From Crocinitomicaceae bacterium (GTDB lineage Bacteria; Bacteroidota; Bacteroidia; Flavobacteriales_D; Crocinitomicaceae): a stretch of DNA of 64,000 bases. The notes beneath the pieces were generated by a model, which saw only the letters and a program-made list of their open reading frames with translations, was not told the origin of the DNA and did no database searches. Shown piece by piece: positions 45,465 to 56,100 of this stretch. The stretch spans positions 204,888-268,887 of the forward strand of contig JAQVCM010000002.1 of the NCBI GenBank assembly GCA_028689775.1, read 5' to 3'. Both the position numbers and the translations under genes were made by a program. Positions within the stretch are counted from its first letter, which is position 1. Each line of letters begins with the position of its first letter.

Positions 45465-46151
45465 TTAGTTTTCTTTCAAATACTCAATCCACTCTTCTAC
45501 AGTTTTCGAATTTTCAATTTTAAAATCGCCTGACGCTGTTCTGCGAAGTGCAATCATAGTTGCGCCCGAGTTTAATTTACGTCCAAAATCGAATGCGATG
45601 GATCTGATGTAAGTTCCTTTACTGCAATGGATGTACACGTCAATTTCTGGAAAACGATTCGCGGTAATTTGAAAATCGATGATCTCAACCGTATTGGATT
45701 TTAAGACCACTTCTTTTCCTGCGCGAGCAAGATCGTAAGCGCGTTGTCCATCTACTTGCTTTGCAGAAAAGATCGGTGGAACTTGTTGTTGAACACCGAT
45801 GAATGATTTTCGAACTTCTTCCAGCAATTCATCCGTGATGTGATCGGTTGGAAATTCTTCATTGAATTCTGTTTCTAAATCGGATGAAGGTGTTGTTTTT
45901 CCCAGTAAAAAAGTTCCGGTATAGATTTTTTGATCATTTGTAAAACCTTCAATGAGCTTGGTGTTTTTTCCAGTACAAATGACTAGCAATCCCGTAGCCA
46001 AAGGATCTAAAGTACCAGCGTGACCAACCTTTATTTTCTTCACACCTAATTTTTGCTTGATGTTCCAGCGAAGTTTATTAACGACATCGAAGGATGTCCA
46101 TTCATACGGTTTGTCCACCAACATGGTGTAACCTTCTTGAAAATCAATCAT
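45465..46151 (-). CDS. truB: tRNA pseudouridine(55) synthase
   Basis: Makes pseudouridine 55 in the T-loop of tRNAs. 228 residues, shorter than E. coli (~314) as it lacks the C-terminal PUA domain, common in Bacteroidota. Catalytic Asp49 in VGHAGTLDPLATGLL; conserved IYTGTFLLGKTTPSSDLE and SKGTYIRSIAFDFG. Confidence 0.95.
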   Translation of the reverse strand: MIDFQEGYTMLVDKPYEWTSFDVVNKLRWNIKQKLGVKKIKVGHAGTLDPLATGLLVICTGKNTKLIEGFTNDQKIYTGTFLLGKTTPSSDLETEFNEEFPTDHITDELLEEVRKSFIGVQQQVPPIFSAKQVDGQRAYDLARAGKEVVLKSNTVEIIDFQITANRFPEIDVYIHCSKGTYIRSIAFDFGRKLNSGATMIALRRTASGDFKIENSKTVEEWIEYLKEN

Positions 46152-46182
46152 TTTTTTTAATTAGGGATGAACAAACAAAGCA

Positions 46183-46977
46183 TTAAACGACTTTTAAATC
46201 GTAACCGATTCCCATCAACAGAAGAATGGTCAATCCGACGATAATTCGATACCAACCAAACATTTTAAAACCGTTTTTATTTAAGTAACCGATGAAACTT
46301 TTAATTGCTAAAAGTGCAACGATGAAGGCAACAACATTTCCAACGATTAATAAATTAATCTCGTGAGAAGTGAATGATCCACCAACTTTTAGGTAATCGT
46401 ATCCTTTTTTCGCAGTTGCTGCAAACATCGTTGGAACCGCTAAAAAGAAAGAAAATTCAGCAGCCACTTGGCGACTCAATTTTTGACTCATACCACCAAC
46501 AATCGAAGCTCCAGATCTGGAAACCCCTGGAATCATGGCGATGCATTGAAAAAATCCAATTTTAAGAGCCGTTAGGTAATTGATCTCTTCCTCTTTGTGA
46601 ATGGTTGGTTTGTTGAACCATTTATCAACGTACAGTAAAATGATTCCACCGATCACCAATGAAATGGCAACCGCAAGCGGACTTTCCAACAAGGCGTCAA
46701 TGTAATCGCTTAAAAGCAAGCCAAATACTGCTGCTGGAATGAATGCAACAAACAACTTCAAGTAGAAATTAACCGATTGAAAAAAGCGTTTGAAATAGAG
46801 TACAACCACTGATAAAATGGCACCGAGTTGGATAACGATTGTAAATAATTTCACAAAATCTTCGGATGCAATTCCCATCATGGATGAGGTAATGATCATG
46901 TGACCCGTGGAAGAAACAGGGAGAAACTCAGTTAATCCCTCAACAATTGCTAAAATAATAGCTTCAATAAAAGTCAT
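46183..46977 (-). CDS. uppP: Undecaprenyl-diphosphatase
   Basis: BacA family membrane phosphatase that recycles undecaprenyl diphosphate to the monophosphate carrier for cell wall synthesis. 264 residues, ~8 TM helices. Family motifs: [15 protein letters not shown] at ~13-27 and [10 protein letters not shown] at ~147-156. It is in a run uppP-DUF3098 on the minus strand, downstream of ftsX. Confidence 0.96.
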   Translation of the reverse strand: MTFIEAIILAIVEGLTEFLPVSSTGHMIITSSMMGIASEDFVKLFTIVIQLGAILSVVVLYFKRFFQSVNFYLKLFVAFIPAAVFGLLLSDYIDALLESPLAVAISLVIGGIILLYVDKWFNKPTIHKEEEINYLTALKIGFFQCIAMIPGVSRSGASIVGGMSQKLSRQVAAEFSFFLAVPTMFAATAKKGYDYLKVGGSFTSHEINLLIVGNVVAFIVALLAIKSFIGYLNKNGFKMFGWYRIIVGLTILLLMGIGYDLKVV

Positions 46978-46999
46978 ATCAATAGAATATCAGGAACGT

Positions 47000-47245
47000 T
47001 TACTTTTCGATTTTTCTACGTTTCAAGATAGAATAAAGGATGACAATGTATCCAGCAACAATCAAAATAGGAGCAATGGTGATTCGAACCGGGTGAAACA
47101 ATTCACCTGCATCAAATTTTGCAGGATCGTCGGAGGCGCCTCCAATCATCAAAATAAATCCAAGAACATTGATTGCCAATCCAATCAAAAGAAATTTGTA
47201 GTTTCCTTTACTGAAAACAAATAAGTTTAATTTTTTATCGTCCAT
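47000..47245 (-). CDS. DUF3098 family small membrane protein
   Basis: 81 residues with two TM helices (~18-36 and ~54-74) separated by a loop ASDDPAKFDAGELFHPVRIT. In Bacteroidota DUF3098 genes typically sit between ftsX and uppP, as here, so it may have a cell-envelope role; function otherwise unknown. A GGTTCGAATC string inside it mimics a tRNA T-arm but is coding. Confidence 0.85.
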   Translation of the reverse strand: MDDKKLNLFVFSKGNYKFLLIGLAINVLGFILMIGGASDDPAKFDAGELFHPVRITIAPILIVAGYIVILYSILKRRKIEK

Positions 47246-47274
47246 TTTTATTTTTTTAAAAGTGATTATACGAA

Positions 47275-48165
47275 TTAGTATAAGTCATCTAATTTCATTC
47301 GTAAATATTTGTTGAGTGCAAACCAAGTGGAGATCCACGTGATGATAACTCCTAATCCAGTGATGAATAAGAATAAGATTGCGAACATCTCGATTTGAAA
47401 ACTGATTTCAATCGTTTCGAGCATGCGATCAATAATATAGAATAAAGACATCACCAAAGCCATTCCAATGACCGCAGAAACAATTCCCTGCATAATCGCT
47501 TGAATTAAGAAAGGACGTCGAATGAATTTTGCGGTCGCACCAACCATTTGCATGGTTTTGATGGTAAAACGTTTGGAGTACAAAGAAAGTCGAATGGTAT
47601 TGTTAATCATGGCAACCGCGACAATGATTAACAGCGCTGCAACAATTAAAAACAAAAGTGCAAATTGTTTGAATCCTAAATTCACGGTATCCACACTTGC
47701 TTCATCGTAATTTACTTCGTCTAATTCTTGCGGATATGAATCCAGCAGTTTGGCTTTAATTTGTTTCATTCCTTCCTTGGTTGCAAATTCCACGTTGGGT
47801 TTGTAACCGATGTTTGGAGGGAAAATGTTTTCACCGTCAAAAATGGCTTTGATTTCTCGGGTATCTTCATTTAGGCCGCTAAATTCCTCCAAAGCTCTTT
47901 CTGGAGAAACAAAGTAAACCTCTTTAAATTCAGGCCATGTTTTTAATTCTTGCTCGATCTGTTTGATATCCGCTTCATTTAATTCGGCTTTAAAAAACAA
48001 ATCTCCTTGAAGGTTTTCTTTGGCTTGTTTTTGAACAGATTCCAAGGCCATAATACCGCCTAAAACAATACCAATCATAAACAACACCAAGGAAATTCCA
48101 ATCACGGTGGAGACATAACTTGCCTGCAAACCGCGTTTATTGTATTTTTCTACACTTGAACTCAT
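47275..48165 (-). CDS. ftsX: Cell division protein FtsX (ABC permease)
   Basis: 296 residues: TM1 ~18-42, extracytoplasmic domain to ~165, then three TM helices and the loop KRFTIKTMQMVGATAKFIRRPFL typical of FtsX. It works with the ATPase FtsE to activate peptidoglycan hydrolases at division; ftsE is not in the window. In line with the DUF3098 and uppP genes. Confidence 0.93.
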   Translation of the reverse strand: MSSSVEKYNKRGLQASYVSTVIGISLVLFMIGIVLGGIMALESVQKQAKENLQGDLFFKAELNEADIKQIEQELKTWPEFKEVYFVSPERALEEFSGLNEDTREIKAIFDGENIFPPNIGYKPNVEFATKEGMKQIKAKLLDSYPQELDEVNYDEASVDTVNLGFKQFALLFLIVAALLIIVAVAMINNTIRLSLYSKRFTIKTMQMVGATAKFIRRPFLIQAIMQGIVSAVIGMALVMSLFYIIDRMLETIEISFQIEMFAILFLFITGLGVIITWISTWFALNKYLRMKLDDLY

Positions 48166-48264
48166 CGCTACGAAGTTAGGAATATTTAGAATACATCAAA
48201 AAATCCGACGTAATTCTTTTGAAAATTAGGCATAAAATGATTCAATATCAGGATTCAAAGACAA

Positions 48265-48462
48265 TTACTCCTCTAAATCTTTCAATATTTCGTTTACATC
48301 TTCTTCCGTTGAGGTTAATTTTGATTTACAAACCTTGATTAAAAATGCGGCGCGTTTGACTTTAATCGACAATTCGTCGACTGAAATTTCGCCATCTTCA
48401 ATCTCGCGAACGATGTCTTGCAATTCTTCAAATGCATCGGTGTATTTAATTTCTTCACTCAT
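48265..48462 (-). CDS. xseB: Exodeoxyribonuclease VII small subunit
   Basis: 65 residues with the single helical hairpin of XseB: YTDAFEELQDIVREIEDGEISVDELSIKVKRA (shown in parts in the sequence). It helps XseA to form ExoVII, which degrades single-stranded DNA to oligonucleotides. The start overlaps xseA by 8 bp. Confidence 0.93.
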   Translation of the reverse strand: MSEEIKYTDAFEELQDIVREIEDGEISVDELSIKVKRAAFLIKVCKSKLTSTEEDVNEILKDLEE

Positions 48463-49912
48463 TTTCTTTGTCTTTTACGTTTTTTACAATGCTGGTGATT
48501 TTCTTTTCAGAGGTCCAGATTTCTATTTCAGCTCCAATTTCAACCGGGTTTTTGGCACTGATTACTTTTCCTTGGTACATGCTGATGGAATATCCTTTTT
48601 TTAAAATTTGTTGCGGATCCATCCAGCGAACTTGCGTTTCTAATTGAACCAAATTTTCCATTTTGCGAATGAAATATTTTGGAACTTGTTGATGGATGAA
48701 ATATTTATTATCGTCGATGTTCGTTCGTTCTTGAAACAAATATCCCGTCGATAACTTACGCAATGCTTCGCGGTGTTGTTTTATTTTCTGATTCTCAATC
48801 AATTTCAAACTTCTGAAACCCGATTTTAAACGTTCGGAAAAACCTGTTAATTCAGTTTTCTCGTCGCTAAAAGCATATTTTATCTGCGACAACAATTCCT
48901 TGGAGTTGTTGATTAACAACTGATTGGTTCGTTGAAGCTGCTGCTTGCTGACATTCTTAAAGATGCGAATTTCATTGCCCAAACTTTGCTGATTTTCGCG
49001 AATTAGTGCCAAGGCTTCTGTCTTGATTATCTTTTGAGCTTCCTGAACGGGAACCGAAAAATCGTGAAAAGCTTGTAACAAGAATTCTCCTAATTCAGTA
49101 GGCGTAATTGCACTTCGATACGCGACCATTTCTGAAACGGTGATGTTTGTGGAGTGACCAATACCCGTAAAAACCGGCAAAGGAAAAGTAGCAATCGCTT
49201 TTGAAAGTTGATAATTGTTGTAACAAGAAAGTCCGATTTCTCCACCACCGCCGCGAATAATTGCCACGGCATCAAAATGGCGCACTACTTTCCGAATTTT
49301 ATTCAGCTGACTTTGGATCGATGGAATGGCCATGTCGCCATTCAGTTGCGCTGGGAAAAGGTGAAAGAAAAACTTATATTTCCACGGATTGCTGTTAATT
49401 ACCTTGTAAAAATCGGATAATCCTTTGCTTGATTCCACTGAAATAATTGCAATTCGCTGCGGCAACATCGCTAATTTTAACTGCTGATTGGAATTTAAAA
49501 TTCCTTCCTTGGTCAGTCTTTTCAAGGTTTCCTCGCGCTCTTTCTGCAATTCTCCCAAAGCAAATGTCGGATCGATGTCCACAATTTCCAAACCCATTCC
49601 ATACATCGTGTGGAACGAAATTTTGACTAAAAACAATAAATTCAATCCATCTCGCAAAGGCTCTTTTACCGCTTGCATGAAGGATTTGCTGATTTTGTCG
49701 TATTGAAATTTCCAAATTGTACCACGCATCTCTGCGACCGTTTTTCCATCTTCTTTCTGAACCAGTTCGGGGTAGCAATGTCCTTTGTTGGTATAATTCA
49801 ACTTGTGCATTTCCGCTTGCACCCAATACAAGCGATTGTAACGATCCTGAATCGTTCGCTGAATTGAATCTGCAACTTGCTTGAGTGTGAATATTTGTTT
49901 TTCGTTGGACAT
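48455..49912 (-). CDS. xseA: Exodeoxyribonuclease VII large subunit
   Basis: 485 residues from the ATG at 49912; the in-frame ATG 12 codons earlier adds no conserved residues. N-terminal OB-fold (FTLKQVADSIQRTIQDR and NTNKGH...), central catalytic domain with IAIISVESSKGLSDFYKVINSNPW, DAVAIIRGGGGEIGLSCYNNY and FTGIGHSTN; a long coiled-coil C-terminus (~300-430). ExoVII with xseB degrades ssDNA. Confidence 0.94.
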   Translation of the reverse strand: MSNEKQIFTLKQVADSIQRTIQDRYNRLYWVQAEMHKLNYTNKGHCYPELVQKEDGKTVAEMRGTIWKFQYDKISKSFMQAVKEPLRDGLNLLFLVKISFHTMYGMGLEIVDIDPTFALGELQKEREETLKRLTKEGILNSNQQLKLAMLPQRIAIISVESSKGLSDFYKVINSNPWKYKFFFHLFPAQLNGDMAIPSIQSQLNKIRKVVRHFDAVAIIRGGGGEIGLSCYNNYQLSKAIATFPLPVFTGIGHSTNITVSEMVAYRSAITPTELGEFLLQAFHDFSVPVQEAQKIIKTEALALIRENQQSLGNEIRIFKNVSKQQLQRTNQLLINNSKELLSQIKYAFSDEKTELTGFSERLKSGFRSLKLIENQKIKQHREALRKLSTGYLFQERTNIDDNKYFIHQQVPKYFIRKMENLVQLETQVRWMDPQQILKKGYSISMYQGKVISAKNPVEIGAEIEIWTSEKKITSIVKNVKDKENE

Positions 49913-50072
49913 TGAGATATAAAGATAGGTTAAAATAGACAATTTCATAGAGAACTTTTTGGATGATCTAATGCATTCTCTGAAATCAACGTGTTTTTCC
50001 CCTTTTCTTTCAAAGCACGAATGTCGGATTTAAAGAAAAAAACCTAATTTTCAAAACGCTTTTATTTTTCTT

Positions 50073-50080
50073 TATCTTTG
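50073..50080 (+). promoter_or_regulatory. Putative -7 box of the giant surface protein
   Basis: TATCTTTG, full match to the consensus, 27 nt before the ATG at 50107. Confidence 0.4.
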
Positions 50081-50106
50081 TACTCAATTACTAACCAATC
50101 TATTTG

Positions 50107-53100
50107 ATGAGAATCGTCACAGTTTTAATCTTTTTCCTAATTTCTTTTGCACAGAATTTATCTGCACAATGCATTGCAAGCGCAGGCGTAGATGCATCGA
50201 TCTGTGTGGGAAATTCTGTTGTTTTAGGTAGCGCAACTGTTGCTTCAGGCGGAACCGCGCCTTATACCTATCAATGGGCTCCAAGCAATGGACTTTCTTG
50301 CACTACCTGTCCTAATCCTACGGCATCACCATCCATTACAACGACTTATACATTAACAATTACAGATGACAATGCATGTACTGCAACGGACGCAGTTTTA
50401 GTAAATGTAAACACCATTCCAACGGCTTCATTCACTGCGGCTCCTGCAGGTTCTTGTGCAAATTTGCCGATTTACTTTACCAATACTTCATCCGGCATCA
50501 ACAATACCTATTCTTGGAGTTTTGGGAATCCAGCTTCCGGATTGGCCAATAATTCAACACAAACCAATCCAAGTCACGAATTCATTAGTGTTGGAACGAC
50601 TAGTGCTAGTTTTACCGTTTCCTTAACAGCAACTAGTGCGCAAGGCTGTGTGAGCTTGCCTTTTACTTCGAATGTTACAGTATTACAAACACCTTCAACC
50701 GTTTTGTTTGACCCAATCAACAACATGAAAAATTGTGACGGAACTGTTTTTGACATGCTTGTTTTTGACGCGCAACCGGCCAGCTCGGCATCCAATTTTA
50801 AAATTATTTGGGGTGACGGTAGTCCAAATTACGACGCTGGAATTCCGCCGACTTCTCTTTCTCATTCATACCTAACGCAAGACATTTTTGACTTAAACTA
50901 TATTGTTACTGGGATTAATGGATGTATAGATACCAGTTCGTACATTGTTACCAACATTACAAATCCAGCAATTGGAGCTGCTAATCCTGGAGGAACAAAT
51001 GGATGTGGACCTTTGTCGATCTGTTTTCCACTTTCTAACTTTTCTTCAAACCACTCCAGTACCACATATCTTATTGATTTTGGTGATGGTACTCCACTTT
51101 TAAACTTACCTCATCCACCGCCTAATACAATTTGCCATACCTATTTGACAACCTCTTGTGGCTATCCTGGAAATTCGTTTACTTTTAAAATCAAAGCGAT
51201 CAATTTATGCGATAGTTCGGAAGCAACTATAACGCCAATTCGAGTTTCTACTCCTCCAACTGCCAATTTCAGCATCAATCCAAACCCTGCTTGTGCGGGC
51301 TCGTTGGTAACTTTCCAAAATCAAACTGTTAATGGTTTTACGGTTAGTTCTTGTTCTAATTTTACGCAATATGAATGGGATTTTGGAGACGGTAGCCCTT
51401 TAGTGACAGGTTCTACGATATCCAACACTAATCCAACACACATCTATACTACGCCCGGAACTTATTCGGTCAGTTTGACGGCCAGCAATAGTGTTTGTGG
51501 ATCATCAACGATTGTGAAAACGATTTGTGTTGAAGCTCCGCCTGTTCCAAATTTTAGCGTGAATCAAGATACTGCTTGTGTTTCTTTTACGGCGATTGCA
51601 ACAGATTTATCGACTTTGGTAAATACATGCAACGTCACGTACAACTGGACGGTTTCATTTAATGGAAGTCTTTGTTTGCCATCCACAGGAAATTGGACCT
51701 TTGCAAGTGGAACCAATGCATCTAGTCAAAATCCGCAATTTACATTTAATGCAATCGGCTCATTTACGATTCAATTGCAACTGACGAATTCATGTGGCTC
51801 GTATACGTTTTCAAAAATAGTCATAGTGAAAGGGCCTCCGAAAGTTTCTGTTGCTAATATAACGGCTATTTGTGCGGGCACCTCGGTTATTCCAGTAGGA
51901 ACGGTTAATTCATGTTATTCACCAATTGATCTGTACGCATGGACTTTTACGGCAGGTTCTCCAGCATCTAGTTCTAGTCTGACCCCTGGGGCGATTACTT
52001 TTCCTACTGCAGGAACTTATCCGATTACCTTAAGTGCAAGTAATGCGTGCGGAACGAGTTCTGCGACTAAAAACGTGCTTGTTAAACCATTCCCAATTGC
52101 AGTAAATCCAACTTCAAATTCTCCTCTTTGCGCGGGAAGTTCGCTGCTTTTATCACTTACCAATGCTGCAGGAAATACGTATGTTTGGACAGGTCCGAAT
52201 GGATATTCTTCCACACTTGCAACAATAACAAGAGCTAATTCTACAACCGCTTTTTCTGGAACCTATTCAGTTGTTGCTTCAAACAGCGGTTGTTCAGCAC
52301 CAGCTCAAAGCGTCACTGTGCTTGTGAATCCGTTGCCAACGGTGAGCGCTGGAACTGCTTTTTCAATTTGTAAAAATGCAAGTCCATATACCTTAAGCGG
52401 TTCGCCGATTGGTGGAACATGGACAGGAACTGGAGTGTCAGCAGGAGTTTTTAATCCAAGCGCACTCAATATAGGAACTCATACCTTAACGTATAGTTAT
52501 ACCGATCCTGTAACACTTTGCTCCAAATCAGCGACGGTTGTGGCAACGGTGTTATTGCCTCCAACAGTAAATGCGGGACTCGATCTGAATGTCTGTAATC
52601 AACCCATTCCCGTAAATTTAACTGCTTCACCAACAGGAGGAACTTGGAGTGGAACAGGAATTACCAATCCTTCAGGTGTTTTCACTCCTTCTGGAGTTGG
52701 AAGTTTTATACTTACGTATGCTTTTACCTCCGCCAATGGATGTTCCAACTCAGATCAAATGACCATTACGGTAGCCGATCCTGTTGCAGTGAATGCCGGT
52801 TTGGATATTACGGTTTGCCAAAATAGTGGTTCAGTTAACTTATCAGGTTCGCCAGCCAATGGAACCTGGAGTGGAATAGGAGTCACTTCTTCAGGTGTTT
52901 ATACTCCGGCAACAGTAGGAACTTTTGATTTGGTATATACGTTTGGTGCTGGAACTTGTTTGTCAAAAGACACCTTGATTGCCATCGTGAAACCTTTACC
53001 AACGGTGAGTGCAGGAACTGCTTTTTCAATTTGTAAAAATGCAAGTCCATATACCTTAAGCGGTTCGCCGATTGGCGGAACTTGGTCAGGAACTGGTATT

Positions 53101-56100
53101 TCAGCAGGAATTTTTGATCCGAGTGCGATCAATCCCGGTACATATACTTTAACGTATAGTTATACCGATCCAACAACACTTTGTTCCAAATCTGCTAGCA
53201 TCATTGCAACTGTTTTGTTGCCTCCAACTGTTAGCGCAGGACTCGATTTAAATTTATGTAATCAGCCAATCACTACCACATTATCTGGAACACCAGCGGG
53301 TGGAACTTGGAGTGGAACGGGAATTACCAATCCAACGGGTGTTTTTACACCTTCGGGAGTTGGGAGTTTTGATGTGACTTATACCTTTACCGCAAGCAAT
53401 GGATGCAGTAATACCGATGAAGCGACCATCATCGTTTCCAATCCATCGATTTCGAATGCCGGACTAGATACTAGTGTTTGTCAAAATAGCGGTTTCGTAA
53501 ACTTGTCAGGTTTGCCAGCCAATGGAACTTGGAGTGGTACAGGAATTACTTCTTCAGGTGTTTTTACGCCTGCAACAGTAGGAACTTTTAGTTTAGTGTA
53601 TTCAATTGGTTCAGGCACTTGTTTGACTTCTGACGCAGTTCAGATCACTGTAAAACCTTTGCCAACGGTGAATGCTGGTGCTGCTTTTAACATTTGTAAA
53701 AACGCAAATCCAAAGACGTTAATTGGTTCTCCTTTGGGCGGAACTTGGACCGGAACTGGCGTTTCAGCAGGAGCTTTTAACCCGAGTGCTTTGGCTGCAG
53801 GAAATTATACGTTGACATACAGTTTTACCGATCCAACAACGCTTTGTTCAAATACTTCAACCGTAGTTGCAACGGTATTGAATCCACCAATTGTGGATGC
53901 TGGATTGGATATTAGTTTGTGTAATCAGCCCATTGATTTCACGTTATCAGCTACACCGACAGGAGGAACTTGGAGTGGAACGGGAATCAGCAATCCAACG
54001 GGAGTTTTTACACCTTCAGGAGTTGGAAGTTTTATCGTTACCTATTCTTTCACGGATGCGAACGCGTGTACAAGTACAGATCAGATCACCATTTCGGTTG
54101 TAAATCCAGGAATTGCAGATGCTGGTTTGGACACTGCAATTTGTGTTGACGCGCCCAATGTTCAACTTTCAGGCTTGCCGATTGGCGGAACCTGGACAGG
54201 AAATGGAGTGAATGCAAGTGGTGTTTTCGATCCAACTGTTTCCGGAAGTTTTACTTTAACCTATTCAATTGGTTCAGGGACTTGTTTGACTTCAGATGCG
54301 GTTCTAGTTACTGTAAAACCTTTGCCAACTGTCAGTGCTGGTACTGCTTTTAACATTTGTAAAAACGCAAATCCAAAGACGTTAATTGGTTCTCCTTTGG
54401 GCGGAACTTGGACTGGAACTGGCGTTTCAGCAGGAGCTTTTAACCCGAGTGCTTTGGCTGCAGGAAATTATACGTTGACATACAGTTTTACCGACCCAAC
54501 AACGCTTTGTTCGAATACTTCAACCGTAGTTGCAACGGTATTGAATCCACCAATTGTGGATGCTGGATTGGATATTAGTTTGTGTAATCAGCCCATTGAT
54601 TTCACGTTATCAGCTACACCGACAGGAGGAACTTGGAGTGGAACGGGAATCAGCAATCCAACGGGAGTTTTTACACCTTCAGGAGTTGGAAGTTTTATCG
54701 TTACCTATTCTTTCACGGATGCGAACGCGTGTACAAGTACAGATCAGATCACCATTTCGGTTGTAAATCCAGGAATTGCAGATGCTGGTTTGGACACTGC
54801 AATTTGTGTTGACGCGCCCAATGTTCAACTTTCAGGCTTGCCGATTGGCGGAACCTGGACAGGAAATGGAGTGAATGCAAGTGGTGTTTTCGATCCAACT
54901 GTTTCCGGAAGTTTTACTTTAACCTATTCAATTGGTTCAGGGACTTGTTTGACTTCAGATGCGGTTCTAGTTACTGTAAAACCTTTGCCAACTGTCAGTG
55001 CTGGTACTGCTTTTAACATTTGTAAAAACGCAAATCCAAAGACGTTAATTGGTTCTCCTTTGGGCGGAACTTGGACTGGAACTGGCGTTTCAGCAGGAGC
55101 TTTTAACCCGAGTGCTTTGGCTGCAGGAAATTATACGTTGACATACAGTTTTACCGACCCAACAACGCTTTGTTCGAATACTTCAACCGTAGTTGCAACG
55201 GTATTGAATCCACCAATTGTGGATGCTGGAATCGATTTCAACCTTTGTAATCAGCCCATTCCAGCAACTATTTCTGGGGCTTCACCAACAGGAGGAACTT
55301 GGAGTGGAACGGGAATCACGAATTCTACAGGCGTTTTTACACCTTCAGGAGTTGGAAGTTTTACAGTTACTTATTCTTTCACGGATGCGAACGGATGTAC
55401 CAGTACAGATCAAACAATCATTACGGTTGCGGATCCGATTTTAGCAAATGCTGGAGCAGATGTCGCAACGTGTCACAACGGTGGAAATCTGAACGTGACA
55501 GGATTGCCAGCAAACGGGACTTGGAGTGGGACGGGCGTTACTTCTTCAGGTATATTTTCTCCAACTACAGTTGGTACTTTTGACCTTGTTTATGCCATTG
55601 GTTCTGGAACGTGTTTGACGCGAGATACGATGCAAGTACTTGTAAATCCCTTGCCAATTGTTAATATTGGTGCCAATCGAGAGTTTTGTTTGAGCGAAAA
55701 TCCAGTGAATTTGATTCCAAATATAACTGGTGGAACTTGGACTGGAACTGGAATAACAGATGCAGCGTTGGGTACTTTTTCTCCTGCAACAGCAGGTTTA
55801 GGAAATCATCAGATTATTTATACCTATCAAAACCCAGTTACCAGTTGTATCAACCGAGATACGATGAATATTTTGATCAATCCCTTGCCAGTTGTTCAAT
55901 TTACACATCAATCCATCGCTTGTATTGGCATTTCTGAATCGTTTACAAATACATCCACTTTGGGTCAGAGTTTTGCATGGAACTTTGGAGATGGAACAAC
56001 TTCAAATCTTGAAAACCCAACACATGCCTATTTAATAGCAGACACTTTTGATGTTCAATTAATCGTGACGACCATCAAAAACTGTCGAGATTCACTTGTT

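Noticed and set aside
47085..47110. GGTTCGAATC string (minus strand) resembling a tRNA T-arm
   Set aside because: It lies inside the DUF3098 coding sequence (HPVRIT codons) and there is no acceptor, D-arm or anticodon arm around it.
53891..54766. Two identical 70-codon frames within the giant gene
   Set aside because: Out-of-frame shadows of the 663-bp repeat; they merely prove the repeat's identity.
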